From: Algoriphagus winogradskyi
GTDB lineage: Bacteria > Bacteroidota > Bacteroidia > Cytophagales > Cyclobacteriaceae
DNA length: 64,000 nt
Assembly (NCBI RefSeq): GCF_900182815.1
Contig: NZ_FXUA01000010.1
Span: forward strand, 1 to 64,000
Direction of reading: 5' to 3'
Shown here: in pieces, positions 41,804 to 50,769 of the stretch
Position numbering within the stretch: position 1 is the first letter of the stretch
How the letters are laid out: each line of letters starts with the position of its first letter
Position numbers and translations under genes: made by a program
The notes under the pieces: generated by a model
Seen by the model: the letters and a program-made list of their open reading frames with translations, nothing else
What the model was told of the DNA's origin: nothing
The model's database searches: none

Positions 41804-42818
41804 ATGGAGTGAAGGCTCAGGCTGTGGTTGTAAAATCGCACCAGCCATTTTAGACCAAATCTTAAGTTCAAGTGGCTCATTTACTCAATCCGACCCAAAA
41901 CTATTGGTAGGTAATTCAGGAAAGGATGACGCAGCAGTTTATCAGGTCTCAGAAGATTTGGCGGTGATCAATACGGTTGACTTTTTCACGCCTATCGTAG
42001 ATGATCCTTTTGACTTTGGTAGAATAGCTGCTGCAAATGCACTTTCAGATGTCTACGCCATGGGTGGTAAGCCAATTTTCGCGAATGCCATTCTAAGTTG
42101 GCCTGTGGAAAAACTTGCGCCTGAACTCGCAGCCAAGGTAATGGAAGGAGCAAAATCTATTTGCAAAGCTGCTGGAATTGAATTGGCAGGCGGACATTCC
42201 ATTGCTGCTAAGGATCCGATTTTTGGTCTTTCAGTGAACGGAATTGTTCATCCGCATAAAATCAAAAAGAACCAAGGCGCTAAAATTGGCGATATCATTT
42301 ACCTCACGAAACCGCTGGGAGTAGGCGTATTGGCTACAGCGCTTAAGCGTCAGAAGATATCTGATAAAGATTACCTGAGTTTACTTGATACCGCTTGTAG
42401 ATTGAATTCTATAGGAGAAATTATTGGGAATCACGAGGAGGTTCATGCCATGACGGATGTGACTGGATTCGGGCTGCTTGGCCATTTGATAGAAATGTGT
42501 GAGGCTTCTGAGCTTTCAGCTGAAATCGACCTCTATAAACTTCCTATCATAGCTGGCGTGCAGGAGTATATCAATCAGTTTATTTTCCCTGATAATACTT
42601 ACCGCAACTGGAACGCCTACAGCGCCAAAACAAAAGGAGTAGTCGGAATGGACTTGGTCAAACTTTGCGACCCACAAACTAGCGGCGGATTAATGGTTGC
42701 TGTAGATCCAGATAATAAGGATTGGTTTGAAGAAGCAATGAAGCTCCAAAATCAGGTGATCTGGGAGATTGGCAGATTCACAGAAAGAAATGAGCAAGTG
42801 GTGGAAGTTTTGCAGTAG
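41775..42818 (+). CDS. selD: Selenide, water dikinase (selenophosphate synthetase)
   Basis: A 347-residue enzyme that makes selenophosphate from selenide and ATP. The start at 41775 aligns exactly with E. coli SelD: catalytic Cys17 and Lys20 lie in GSGCGCKIAP. Cys rather than selenocysteine is encoded. Further motifs are VINTVDFFTPIVDDPFDFGRIAAANALSDVYAMGG, LAGGHSIAAKDPIFGLSVNG and DVTGFGLLGHL. It overlaps mnmH by 29 bases, so the two are translationally coupled. No selA, selB or selC is nearby; the selenium here appears destined for tRNA modification rather than selenoprotein synthesis. Confidence 0.96.
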   Translation: MENTPTRLTEWSEGSGCGCKIAPAILDQILSSSGSFTQSDPKLLVGNSGKDDAAVYQVSEDLAVINTVDFFTPIVDDPFDFGRIAAANALSDVYAMGGKPIFANAILSWPVEKLAPELAAKVMEGAKSICKAAGIELAGGHSIAAKDPIFGLSVNGIVHPHKIKKNQGAKIGDIIYLTKPLGVGVLATALKRQKISDKDYLSLLDTACRLNSIGEIIGNHEEVHAMTDVTGFGLLGHLIEMCEASELSAEIDLYKLPIIAGVQEYINQFIFPDNTYRNWNAYSAKTKGVVGMDLVKLCDPQTSGGLMVAVDPDNKDWFEEAMKLQNQVIWEIGRFTERNEQVVEVLQ

Positions 42819-42869
42819 GACATTAGAGCCTATGGAATTCACAGGCTGTTTTCTTAGCTCCTCTGATTA

Positions 42870-43424
42870 TTAAATTAATGGCGAAACTCCCCCACTTACC
42901 ATAAACTTCATCACATCAGAGCTTTTCACGCCTATTAGCGGTGTCACCTTATCTTTTGGTACCAAGAATACATTTCCAGAAACATTGTAGCTATGCGGGA
43001 AGTAAACAGACACCATATCAGGCTCACCCACAATGGACATATCTTCCTGGGTAATAAATCCCAAACGGATAAGCGTATCGCTAAGCTGTACTTTGACAGG
43101 TGAGGAAAACTTCTTTTTGTCACCTACAAAAGCTCCCATCAAATCTTTGATACTGGTGTAGATCAAATTCACCAAAGGGATCTTGATCAGGCCTCTCTCA
43201 AACCAATCAAAAATAGGTTGAGCAAAGAATAGGCTTGCCAGATAGCCTACAAAAGTAATCAATGCCAAAACCATCAAAATACCAATTCCCGGCAGGGGTA
43301 CTGGAATCAAGTTGTCCAGAAAAAGGATAGTTTGGAAAATTATATAAAGCGTCACTGCCACCGGAGTGATGAATAGCAAGCCCCGAAGAAAATAAGAAAT
43401 GATGCGTTTGTAAGTAAATGCCAT
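42870..43424 (-). CDS. DUF502 family membrane protein
   Basis: A 184-residue inner-membrane protein of the DUF502 family. Two membrane helices occupy about 8-35 (YFLRGLLFITPVAVTLYIIFQTIL) and 50-75 (IGILMVLALITFVGYLASLFF). A conserved soluble region follows: IKIPLVNLIYTSIKDLMGAF, then VYFPHSYNVSGNVFLVPKDKVTPL. The start at 43424 (MAFTYKRIISYF) is preferred; the frame opens 11 codons earlier across a terminator hairpin, which cannot be translated sensibly. The function of the family is not established. It lies last on this minus-strand block. Confidence 0.88.
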   Translation of the reverse strand: MAFTYKRIISYFLRGLLFITPVAVTLYIIFQTILFLDNLIPVPLPGIGILMVLALITFVGYLASLFFAQPIFDWFERGLIKIPLVNLIYTSIKDLMGAFVGDKKKFSSPVKVQLSDTLIRLGFITQEDMSIVGEPDMVSVYFPHSYNVSGNVFLVPKDKVTPLIGVKSSDVMKFMVSGGVSPLI

Positions 43425-43437
43425 GGTGGTAAAATGA

Positions 43438-43472
43438 AAATCCTGATTATTACTCAATAATAATCAGGATTT
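43438..43472 (-). terminator. Terminator between the third DUF1080 gene and the DUF502 gene
   Basis: A perfect 15-bp stem, AAATCCTGATTATTA against TAATAATCAGGATTT, with loop CTCAA. In the minus direction it is followed by TTTTCATTTTA. It separates the two minus-strand genes. Confidence 0.75.
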
Positions 43473-43508
43473 AAACTGGAAGATAGCTTCCGCTTAAATT
43501 TCTTTAGA

Positions 43509-44138
43509 TCAGTCTGGAAGCAATTTCACTTTCACACTTTTATAATAAATCACAGATTTAGGATCGTGTGCTTGAAGTGCGATGGTTCCATGATCAACTT
43601 TTTTGGTACCTAGATCACCTTTACGGTTTTCATCTTTGGATTGGTCATATACATTGACTGTTTCACCGTTTATTTTTACAGTTACTACATCTCCTTGTAC
43701 GATGATATGCTCAGTGTACCACTCTCCGTCTTTTACATAGACATCTTTTACATCTTGGAAAGAATACACACTACCTGTTTTTCTCCAGTCAGTATGGCTT
43801 TGATTCACTTGGATTTCATAGCCTACATTTGGCCAGCCATCTTCTTGGTATTGGGTATGGATAAAAATACCGGAGTTGGCTCCTGGCATAGTCTTTACTT
43901 CTGCAATTACTTCAAAGTTGTTGAAGTCATGATTTGCTACTTCTCCATTATAGAAAGCATGACCTCGTGGTCCAGCCACTTTAATTACTCCATCTTCCAC
44001 TTGAAAAGATTGAGAGTTTTCTGATATTTTCCAGCCGTCCAGATTTTCGCCATTGAATAGCTCAATCCAGTCTCCGCTTTGTGCGGTAGCAGAAAATGAA
44101 AGTGCTACAAAGCAGCACAATGCCAATAGGGTTTTCAT
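43509..44138 (-). CDS. DUF1080 / 3-keto-disaccharide hydrolase family protein, secreted
   Basis: A 209-residue exported DUF1080 protein, the third of this family in the window. The signal peptide MKTLLALCCFVALSFSATA precedes QSGDWIELFNGENLDGWKIS. Family motifs AEVKTMPGANSGIFIHTQYQ, GYEIQVNQSHTDWRKTGSVY and GTIALQAHDPKSVIYYKSVKVK are all present. It is not close to the other two copies and stands alone between two terminators, so it has its own promoter. It is likely to cleave oxidised glycosides in the periplasm; the substrate is unknown. Confidence 0.9.
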   Translation of the reverse strand: MKTLLALCCFVALSFSATAQSGDWIELFNGENLDGWKISENSQSFQVEDGVIKVAGPRGHAFYNGEVANHDFNNFEVIAEVKTMPGANSGIFIHTQYQEDGWPNVGYEIQVNQSHTDWRKTGSVYSFQDVKDVYVKDGEWYTEHIIVQGDVVTVKINGETVNVYDQSKDENRKGDLGTKKVDHGTIALQAHDPKSVIYYKSVKVKLLPD

Positions 44139-44214
44139 AAGAGTCAGGGTTCTTGAATGGTAAATTAAAGGTAAAAGTTACGAGCTATTAGACAAAATCA
44201 AACACCGCTAAAAC

Positions 44215-44245
44215 AAAAGCTCCGAGATAGTATCTCGGAGCTTTT
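44215..44245 (-). terminator. Terminator of the nqr operon
   Basis: A perfect 15-bp inverted repeat, AAAAGCTCCGAGATA against TATCTCGGAGCTTTT, around a single base, with a T-rich minus-strand exit. It starts 23 bases after the nqrE stop and shows that the operon ends there. Confidence 0.88.
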
Positions 44246-44267
44246 GAATATTTGAGCAAGAACCTGA

Positions 44268-44879
44268 TTACAAATCGATTCCCATAAAGGACATAAACGC
44301 GATTCCCATCAATCCAGTTAGAAGCATTGTTATACCCAATCCTTTCAAGCCATTTGGAACATGTGAATATTTTAATTTCTCACGAATCGCAGCCAAGGCC
44401 ACAATAGCAAGGCAAAATCCAGTACCAGATCCAAAACCATAAACAGCAGATTCTGCAAGCGTATAATCACGTTGTGCCATGAAAAGAGAACCACCTAGGA
44501 TAGCACAGTTTACTGCGATCAAAGGCAGAAATATACCCAAAGCACCGTAAAGAGCTGGAGCAAATTTCTCAACCACCATTTCCACCAATTGAACCATCGC
44601 TGCGATAATCGCAATAAACATGATGAATCTTAGAAAGGAGAGATCTATGTCTGCTAATCCTGCATTTACCCAAGATAAAGCGCCTTCTTTCAGTACATAT
44701 TCATTCAACAACCAGTTCACCGGTACAGTCACAGTCAATACAAATATTACTGCTGCACCAAGACCAATTGCAGTAGTTACTTTCTTGGAAACTGCTAAGA
44801 AGGAACACATCCCAAGGAAGTAAGCGAAAATCATATTGTCGATAAAGATCGACCGAATACCTAAATTAAATAAATCCAT
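44268..44879 (-). CDS. nqrE: Na+-translocating NADH:quinone reductase subunit E
   Basis: A 203-residue membrane subunit of the sodium-pumping NADH dehydrogenase with six helices. NqrE and NqrD are homologous inverted-topology proteins that hold an iron centre between them; the conserved cysteines lie in FLGMCSFLAVSK and AVNCAILGGSLF. The gene is last in the nqrABCDE operon and is followed at once by a terminator; nqrF, which usually comes next and carries the FAD and 2Fe-2S site for NADH, is not here. The gene starts 14 bases after nqrD. Confidence 0.95.
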   Translation of the reverse strand: MDLFNLGIRSIFIDNMIFAYFLGMCSFLAVSKKVTTAIGLGAAVIFVLTVTVPVNWLLNEYVLKEGALSWVNAGLADIDLSFLRFIMFIAIIAAMVQLVEMVVEKFAPALYGALGIFLPLIAVNCAILGGSLFMAQRDYTLAESAVYGFGSGTGFCLAIVALAAIREKLKYSHVPNGLKGLGITMLLTGLMGIAFMSFMGIDL

Positions 44880-44893
44880 TTCTTCAGTTGGTT

Positions 44894-45565
44894 TTAGTGT
44901 TCAACATATCCAGTTTTGGTACGCTGTACCCAAATCAATAATCCCAATACCATAAATGCCCCTACAGGAGAGACCATGAGGCCATTTGTTGCCAGTTGGA
45001 AGTCAGGACCAAATAAGCCGGATATATAGTCATATATAGGAATTCCAAAAACAGCCCCTGATCCTAGCAGTTCTCTAAAGAATGCTACAGTCAAGATAAT
45101 CCAAGAGTATCCTAGAGCAGATCCAAATCCATCAAGAATGGAATCATATGGTTTATTACCCAAAGCGAAAGCTTCTAAACGACCCATTACTATACAATTG
45201 GTAATGATCAAACCAACGAATACGGATAGTTCTTTGTACATATCATATGCAAAAGCTTTCAATACCTCATTCACTAAAGTTACCAAGGTAGCTACTACTG
45301 CAAGCTGTACGATAATCCTAACTCGGCTAGGAATAGTATTTCTCATAAGAGAAATCAAAAAATTTGACATCACAATTACGAAGATAACCGCAATAGCCAT
45401 AACCAGTGTAGGTTTCATTTGCGTCGTAACTGCAAGAGCAGAACAAATGCCAAGTACCTGAATGGTCACTGGGTTGTCATCAATCAAAGGATCAGTTACC
45501 AGTTTTTTCCTGCGCTTGGAGAGTAATGCCTCTGCAGGCTTTTTTTCTATAGTTTCAGCACTCAT
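44894..45565 (-). CDS. nqrD: Na+-translocating NADH:quinone reductase subunit D
   Basis: A 223-residue membrane subunit with six helices, homologous to NqrE. Conserved cysteine motifs are VLGICSALAVTTQ and IITNCIVMGRLEAFALG. The N-terminal extension of about 20 residues (AETIEKKPAEALLSKRRKK) is basic and cytoplasmic. It takes part in transferring electrons across the membrane between NqrF/NqrC and NqrB. It sits 30 bases downstream of nqrC in the operon. Confidence 0.95.
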   Translation of the reverse strand: MSAETIEKKPAEALLSKRRKKLVTDPLIDDNPVTIQVLGICSALAVTTQMKPTLVMAIAVIFVIVMSNFLISLMRNTIPSRVRIIVQLAVVATLVTLVNEVLKAFAYDMYKELSVFVGLIITNCIVMGRLEAFALGNKPYDSILDGFGSALGYSWIILTVAFFRELLGSGAVFGIPIYDYISGLFGPDFQLATNGLMVSPVGAFMVLGLLIWVQRTKTGYVEH

Positions 45566-45595
45566 ATTTAATAATTATTGAGTTGAATAGTTCGA

Positions 45596-46360
45596 TTATA
45601 GTGTTGCTACAGATGAAGAAGACTTCTTATTTTCAATGTAAGCTTCATAGTAGCCCAAGTAATTCTTAAGCATATTATTAACTCCTTTAGCAGTAATCGT
45701 AGCTCCAGACATACCGTCCACCTGATGAGGATCATCAGAATAGTCTTTGCCTTCCCCTTTTTGCATCTCCACTGCTACTAACTCTCCTGATTCATTGTAA
45801 ATAGTCTTGCCTTCATATCTCTGTTGAACACCTGGCTCAGTGATTCTAGCACCAAGACCTGGAGTCTCGCCAGCGTGAGCCAAAGTAATCCCACCCACTG
45901 TGTTCATATCTGTTTCTAAAGCCACATATCCCCAGATTGCATCCCAAAGACCTGCTCCGTAAAGAGGTAAAATATAATTCTCAGCTGCTTCAGGACTTCC
46001 CTCTGCATGATAAATATACACTGGGTATAGTCTTTCTTCTGCTGGCTTTTTATAGTTCTTAGCGATATCCACAGTTTCTGCAGTGACAGCTACTCCTTCA
46101 CGTTCAGTAACTTCTTTGCCACTTAGATCTACTACAACGGAAGCAATTCTGCTATTATAGTAGTCATTCACCTCCTGAGGAGTCATGGCAGCAATCTCTT
46201 CTCCAGATATAACTGCACCCAAGATTTGCTTTTTGTTATCTAAAGCAATTGCTTCTTTTTGCATTGGACCCAAAACTTGAGAAGTCCCTGAAAGAAGTAA
46301 TCCTAGAACCACCGTCAAGATGACGGAGAACGTAATAATATAAGTATTAGACTGTTGCAC
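45596..46360 (-). CDS. nqrC: Na+-translocating NADH:quinone reductase subunit C
   Basis: A 254-residue subunit anchored by one N-terminal helix (TYIITFSVILTVVLGLLLSGT), with a periplasmic FMN-binding domain. FMN is attached covalently to a threonine in the motif DGMSGATITAKG, here about Thr221; the attachment is made by an ApbE flavin transferase, which is not in this window. Other conserved parts are GLWDAIWGYVALETDMNTVGGITLAHAGETPGLGARI. Its start overlaps the end of nqrB by 14 bases. Confidence 0.95.
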   Translation of the reverse strand: MQQSNTYIITFSVILTVVLGLLLSGTSQVLGPMQKEAIALDNKKQILGAVISGEEIAAMTPQEVNDYYNSRIASVVVDLSGKEVTEREGVAVTAETVDIAKNYKKPAEERLYPVYIYHAEGSPEAAENYILPLYGAGLWDAIWGYVALETDMNTVGGITLAHAGETPGLGARITEPGVQQRYEGKTIYNESGELVAVEMQKGEGKDYSDDPHQVDGMSGATITAKGVNNMLKNYLGYYEAYIENKKSSSSVATL

Positions 46361-47564
46361 GTTGTAACCTCCTTGTTTTATTTGCCTTAACTACATAATA
46401 ATCGATCAGTGGAGCGAACACGTTCATGAATAGAACCGCTAGCATAATTCCCTCAGGATAAGCTGGGTTAGTCACTCGAATGATCACAGTCAGGAATCCG
46501 ATCAATAAACCGTATATCCATTTACCCGTTTCTGTCTGAGCGGCAGATACTGGATCAGTTGCCATAAAGACAATTCCAAAGGCTAAACCACCCATCACCC
46601 AGTGGTACTGAGGAGGTAAAGCCATGTATTCATTTACTGCAAATAGATTCATCACAAAGCCCATGATGTATGCTCCTGCAAATCCTGAGAAGATAATCTT
46701 CCAGCTAGCAACGCCAGTAGCAATTAAAATCGCCGCGCCAATCAAAGCCATCAAAGTAGATGTCTCACCGATGGAGCCAGGAATCCAACCCATAAATAGA
46801 TTTGCAAATTCATATAATCCTGATCCCAAAACTGTATTATGGGCAGCTAAAGCCTCTACTGCTGACTGGGTTCCTTCTACGCCTGCATTGTAAACTACTG
46901 AAAGAGCAGTAGCTCCTGAGAAACCATCAACTGGCATCTTATCACCTAAGTAAGTCCAAACCTGGTCACCAGAAATCTGTGCCGGGTAAGCAAAATACAA
47001 AAACGCTCTTGCTGTCATGGCTACGTTTAACACATTCATACCAGTACCACCGAATACTTCCTTTGCAATCACTACTGCAAATACAGTAGCTAAAGCTACT
47101 TGCCACAAAGGAGTAGTAGCAGGCACTACCAAAGGAATAAGCATCCCTGTTACCAGGAAGCCTTCGTTGATCGGGTGCTTGCGCACGATTGCGAAAACTG
47201 CTTCTACAATACCACCGGCTGTATAGGCTACTAAAACAAGAGGAAGTACGAGCATTGCTCCAATGCCTAACTTCTCACCAAAATTCTCCCACAAACCGGC
47301 TGTTCCGCCAGTTGCGAGTAAATGCTGATGACCAGTATTGTACATACCAAAAAGCAAACAAGGAATCATAGCAATTACCACTGTGATCATCATTCGCTTC
47401 AAATCAATAGCATCTTTTACCTGAGCACCTTTGATGCCGGTAGTATGCTTAGGGCTGAACATAAATGTCTCCCCTGCTTCAAACGCGTAATATAGACTTT
47501 CAAGCTTGCCACCTTTTTCGAAAAGTGGCTTCTGCTTGTCCAATAAATCTCTTAGAAACTTCAT
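46347..47564 (-). CDS. nqrB: Na+-translocating NADH:quinone reductase subunit B
   Basis: A 405-residue membrane subunit with about ten helices. It forms the sodium channel and quinone site and carries a second covalent FMN on the threonine of VDGFSGATALSVV (about Thr219) plus riboflavin. The N-terminal FEKGGKLESLYYAFEAGETFMFSP and the conserved NEGFLVTGMLIPLVVPATTPLWQVALATVFAVVIAKEVFGG are typical. It starts 5 bases after nqrA and overlaps nqrC. Confidence 0.96.
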   Translation of the reverse strand: MKFLRDLLDKQKPLFEKGGKLESLYYAFEAGETFMFSPKHTTGIKGAQVKDAIDLKRMMITVVIAMIPCLLFGMYNTGHQHLLATGGTAGLWENFGEKLGIGAMLVLPLVLVAYTAGGIVEAVFAIVRKHPINEGFLVTGMLIPLVVPATTPLWQVALATVFAVVIAKEVFGGTGMNVLNVAMTARAFLYFAYPAQISGDQVWTYLGDKMPVDGFSGATALSVVYNAGVEGTQSAVEALAAHNTVLGSGLYEFANLFMGWIPGSIGETSTLMALIGAAILIATGVASWKIIFSGFAGAYIMGFVMNLFAVNEYMALPPQYHWVMGGLAFGIVFMATDPVSAAQTETGKWIYGLLIGFLTVIIRVTNPAYPEGIMLAVLFMNVFAPLIDYYVVKANKTRRLQRATV

Positions 47565-47569
47565 ATGGA

Positions 47570-48922
47570 TTAACTGTATTGGATTAATTCAATTCCTTTT
47601 CTCACCAACTCCTGCACAGGATGCTTTGACACATCCACAAACTCGCAAAGAGCTAAATCTTCTTCCACGATCTCATAGATTCCCAATTCTTCAATTTCGT
47701 CAAAATCCTCAGCCATAATAGCTTTCAAAAGATAAACTGGAAGTATATCCATGGGAGTAACAGATTCAAAAACACCAGTTTGCACGAATGCTCTTTCTTC
47801 GCCTCTACCGTTTGAATCCATGACGAATTCTTTATTTGGTGTAAGGAAGGAAAGTAATCCTAGTGCTCTGTGGTAACTCAATCTAGTGGTAGGTTTTGCC
47901 CATCCCATGAACTCATAGTAATCACCCTCAGGAATAACGGTAATCTGATTGTGATAGAAACCTAAGAAACCTTCCAACGAAATTTTCTCTCCAGTAAGGA
48001 CATTTCCAGAGATCACTCTTACGTGACCTGAATTAAGATTTCCTTTCACAAAAGTAGAAACAGAAGCTCCCATGTAAGTCTTTACATAGGCAGCCTTGGT
48101 CAATTCAGAACCGGTTACTGCTATAACTTTAGAAGCATCGTAAACACCTTCTAAAATTAATTTCCCGATCTGAGCAACTCCGTATGGAGTGATCGTCCAA
48201 GCGATTTCACCTTTATTGATCGGATCTAAGTGGTGAATCTGCACTCCTACATTTCCTGCAGGGTGCGGTCCAGAGAATTTGTTCACTTGAGCGCCTTTCA
48301 ATTCTGCAAAAACAGATGGAGTCGCCTTTGAGCCGTCCACATTCAGGTGGACTTTGCCACTTGTCAGTTTAGCCAAAGCTTCAATTCCTGCCTGAAGATA
48401 TTTCTCTTGGCCCTGCAATGCGAAAGCATAATCTGGAGCCAATGGATGGGTATCAAAAGCAGATATGAAAATACTCTTAGGAGTATCCGCTGGATTTGCG
48501 ACTATACCGTAAGGTCTTTGGATGATGTTTGGCCAAACACCACTCGCTGCCAGTTTTGCTGCCAAAGCATCTCTATCTAGAGAAGCAATATTAACAGCAC
48601 CTAGTTGCTCGTGGACGATGGTAGCATCCGCCAAAATACTGATTTCAAGCAATTTCCTGCGATCGCCTCTTTTAATCTCGACAATTTTGCCGGAAACAGG
48701 AGCCGCATAAATTACTTGATCCAATGCTTTGTCGATCAGGACTGGAGTACCTGCCTTAACGGTATCTCCTTCATTGACAAGAACTTTAGGGCGCTGGAGC
48801 CCGATAAAGTCTGTCGGCTTAATTGCGAAGGTTTGAGCCGGGGCGAAATCAGCAAGCTCTTGCTTAGCCTTTCCCACCAAGTTGATGTCAAAACCTTTCT
48901 TAAGCTTCACTATTTTAGACAT
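47570..48922 (-). CDS. nqrA: Na+-translocating NADH:quinone reductase subunit A
   Basis: A 450-residue soluble subunit on the cytoplasmic side of the complex, first gene of the nqr operon. The start at 48922 (MSKIVKLKKGFDINLVGKA) matches the family; the frame opens at 48961, but a -7 promoter box covers those bases. Biotin-carrier-like and RnfC-like folds are indicated by VNEGDTVKAGTPVLIDKALDQVIYAAPVSGKIVEIKRGDRR. The C-terminal region (LPVYLLKAIMAEDFDEIEELGIYEIVEEDLALCEFVDVSKHPVQE) is well conserved. Confidence 0.95.
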   Translation of the reverse strand: MSKIVKLKKGFDINLVGKAKQELADFAPAQTFAIKPTDFIGLQRPKVLVNEGDTVKAGTPVLIDKALDQVIYAAPVSGKIVEIKRGDRRKLLEISILADATIVHEQLGAVNIASLDRDALAAKLAASGVWPNIIQRPYGIVANPADTPKSIFISAFDTHPLAPDYAFALQGQEKYLQAGIEALAKLTSGKVHLNVDGSKATPSVFAELKGAQVNKFSGPHPAGNVGVQIHHLDPINKGEIAWTITPYGVAQIGKLILEGVYDASKVIAVTGSELTKAAYVKTYMGASVSTFVKGNLNSGHVRVISGNVLTGEKISLEGFLGFYHNQITVIPEGDYYEFMGWAKPTTRLSYHRALGLLSFLTPNKEFVMDSNGRGEERAFVQTGVFESVTPMDILPVYLLKAIMAEDFDEIEELGIYEIVEEDLALCEFVDVSKHPVQELVRKGIELIQYS

Positions 48923-48958
48923 ATCTGTTTTTGAACTATGAGCTTTTGAAAAACGCCC

Positions 48959-48966
48959 CAAATCTA
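48959..48966 (-). promoter_or_regulatory. -7 box of the nqr operon promoter
   Basis: Minus strand TAGATTTG, an exact TAnnTTTG match, 37 bases before the nqrA ATG. A convincing -33 box is not seen. Its position excludes the longer nqrA reading that would start at 48961. Confidence 0.45.
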
Positions 48967-49055
48967 ATAAATAACCTTTTTAATTTGAGGGTATATGAAC
49001 TTTAATGTTTGAACTTTTGGAAGAATGGCTTCCTAAGTTTTTAAATAACTCTATT

Positions 49056-49952
49056 TTAAACTGAAAGCACCCCTTCTTCGAGTGATTCCACGTATGATTT
49101 CACTTGCTCCATCAGCCACATTGGTGTAGATGTTGCTCCGCATATCCCTACTTTTTCACCTTTTTGAAACCAATCTGGATTAATCTCTTTCTCATTTTCA
49201 ATGAAATAGCTTCTTTCATTTTGAGCCAGACACACTTGATGAAGTGCCTTGCCATTTGAGCTTTTCTTTCCAGACACAAATAAAATCACATCATTTTCCT
49301 GAGAAAATCGCTGTAGCTGTGGTTCACGATTAGACACCTGCCGGCAAATCGAATCATTTGCATTGAAAGTTTCTCGCGTAAGTTCTTGCTTAGCAGCCTG
49401 AATGCGATCTTCTATTTTCTGAGAAATCTCATAGAAGCCTTTCGTGCTTTTGGTAGTCTGACTGAAAAGCGTCACAGGTCTGGTAAAATCTATCTTATCC
49501 AAATCAGCCTCTTCCATCACCACGATAGCCTTTTCCAAAGTCTGTCCAGTCAAGCCAATTACTTCCGCATGGCCTTTTTTACCATAAATAACAATCTGTC
49601 CGTCTTCACGCTCCATTTTATCGAATGCACTTTTCACGCGATGTTGTAGCTTCAACACTACTGGACAGGAAGCATCAATTAGTTCAATATTGTTTTCTAT
49701 GGCAGTTCTATAGGTCTCAGGCGGTTCGCCATGTGCGCGAATCAACACCTTGCAATCATGCAATTCTGACAACTGCTCTCGATCTATAACAACCAAACCT
49801 TTGGCGCTAAGACGCGAAACCTCCATATCATTATGCACGATATCGCCTAGGCAATACAGCTGGTCGCTTTGCTCCATCTCATCCTCCGCCATTTTGATGG
49901 CAAATTCGACACCGAAGCAATACCCAGAGTTTTTATCAATGCTTACCTGCAT
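49056..49952 (-). CDS. ispH: 4-hydroxy-3-methylbut-2-enyl diphosphate reductase
   Basis: A 298-residue Fe-S enzyme that makes IPP and DMAPP in the last step of the MEP pathway. The three cluster cysteines lie in NSGYCFGVEFAI, IDASCPVVLKLQ and NANDSICRQVSNRE. Substrate histidines are in LIRAHGEPPE and YGKKGHAEVIG. The start at 49952 (MQVSIDKNSGYCFGV) is chosen over a longer frame that runs into cmk; it still overlaps cmk by 17 bases. The cmk-ispH pairing is common in Bacteroidota. ispE of the same pathway is at 28.2 kb. Confidence 0.95.
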   Translation of the reverse strand: MQVSIDKNSGYCFGVEFAIKMAEDEMEQSDQLYCLGDIVHNDMEVSRLSAKGLVVIDREQLSELHDCKVLIRAHGEPPETYRTAIENNIELIDASCPVVLKLQHRVKSAFDKMEREDGQIVIYGKKGHAEVIGLTGQTLEKAIVVMEEADLDKIDFTRPVTLFSQTTKSTKGFYEISQKIEDRIQAAKQELTRETFNANDSICRQVSNREPQLQRFSQENDVILFVSGKKSSNGKALHQVCLAQNERSYFIENEKEINPDWFQKGEKVGICGATSTPMWLMEQVKSYVESLEEGVLSV

Positions 49953-50640
49953 AGCTCTCTTGTTTATCAATAATTTGTCTTGCCGAGTGGACGATCTTCC
50001 CCACCTGCTCCGCAAAGGTAATATTACTGGTATCTACCTCCAGAGCATCTGGCATTTTCTTTAGTGGGCTTTCTACACGAGAAGAATCTACTCTGTCTCG
50101 ATCAGCGAGGTTAGCTTTAATCTCTTGCAAGTCCACCAACTCTCCTTTTTCCAAAAGCTCTTCTTGCCTTCTGATAGCACGAGTATCTAAGTCCGCAGTC
50201 ATAAACACTTTCAGATCTGCATTAGGAAAAACTACCGAGCCAATATCACGTCCATCCATTACCACTCCTTTTTTCTTTCCAAGTCGTTGCTGCTGCGCTA
50301 CCAACTCTTTTCTGATGGCAGCGACCGTGGCGACTTCAGACACTTTATTGGAAATTCGCATAGTACGGATCTCACCCTCCACATTCAAACCATTGAGATA
50401 GGTCTCTTGTTTATGGGTGTCCGGATTTAGATGAAAAGAAATCTCTAAGGATTTAAGCCCTTTTTCCACATCATGTGGATTGGATGGAGAAAGGAAATTA
50501 TTCAAAAAGTGTAGCGTCGCCGCTCTATACATGGCTCCGGAATCGATGTAAGTATATCCCAAATCCTTTGCTACTGCTTTGGCAGTGGAACTCTTCCCAC
50601 ATCCAGAATATCCATCGATGGCGATGACGATTTTATTCAT
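49936..50640 (-). CDS. cmk: Cytidylate kinase
   Basis: A 234-residue nucleoside monophosphate kinase that phosphorylates CMP and dCMP. The P-loop is IAIDGYSGCGKSSTAKAVAKDLG; IDSGAMYRAATL, MDGRDIGSVVFPNADLKVFMTAD and the lid region RDRVDSSRVESPLKKMPDALEVDTSN follow. Length is slightly above the average because of an insert around DKETYLNGLNVEGEI-type NMP-binding sequence (HKQETYLNGLNVEGEIRT), normal for the family. It is the first gene of the pair with ispH. It is transcribed divergently from ade. Confidence 0.95.
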   Translation of the reverse strand: MNKIVIAIDGYSGCGKSSTAKAVAKDLGYTYIDSGAMYRAATLHFLNNFLSPSNPHDVEKGLKSLEISFHLNPDTHKQETYLNGLNVEGEIRTMRISNKVSEVATVAAIRKELVAQQQRLGKKKGVVMDGRDIGSVVFPNADLKVFMTADLDTRAIRRQEELLEKGELVDLQEIKANLADRDRVDSSRVESPLKKMPDALEVDTSNITFAEQVGKIVHSARQIIDKQESYAGKH

Positions 50641-50769
50641 TCAAAAAACCCGCTTAATTCGTTTTTTTATTACTGCGCAAATATAGTAGTTTTAATCTAA
50701 ACCAATCCCCAAACCTTGGAATCGAATCGCTTATACAGATTCTCTCCAATTAATTTCTCCCACATTTTT

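Noticed and set aside
41822..41835. Selenocysteine in SelD
   Set aside because: The active-site codon is a cysteine codon, not TGA.
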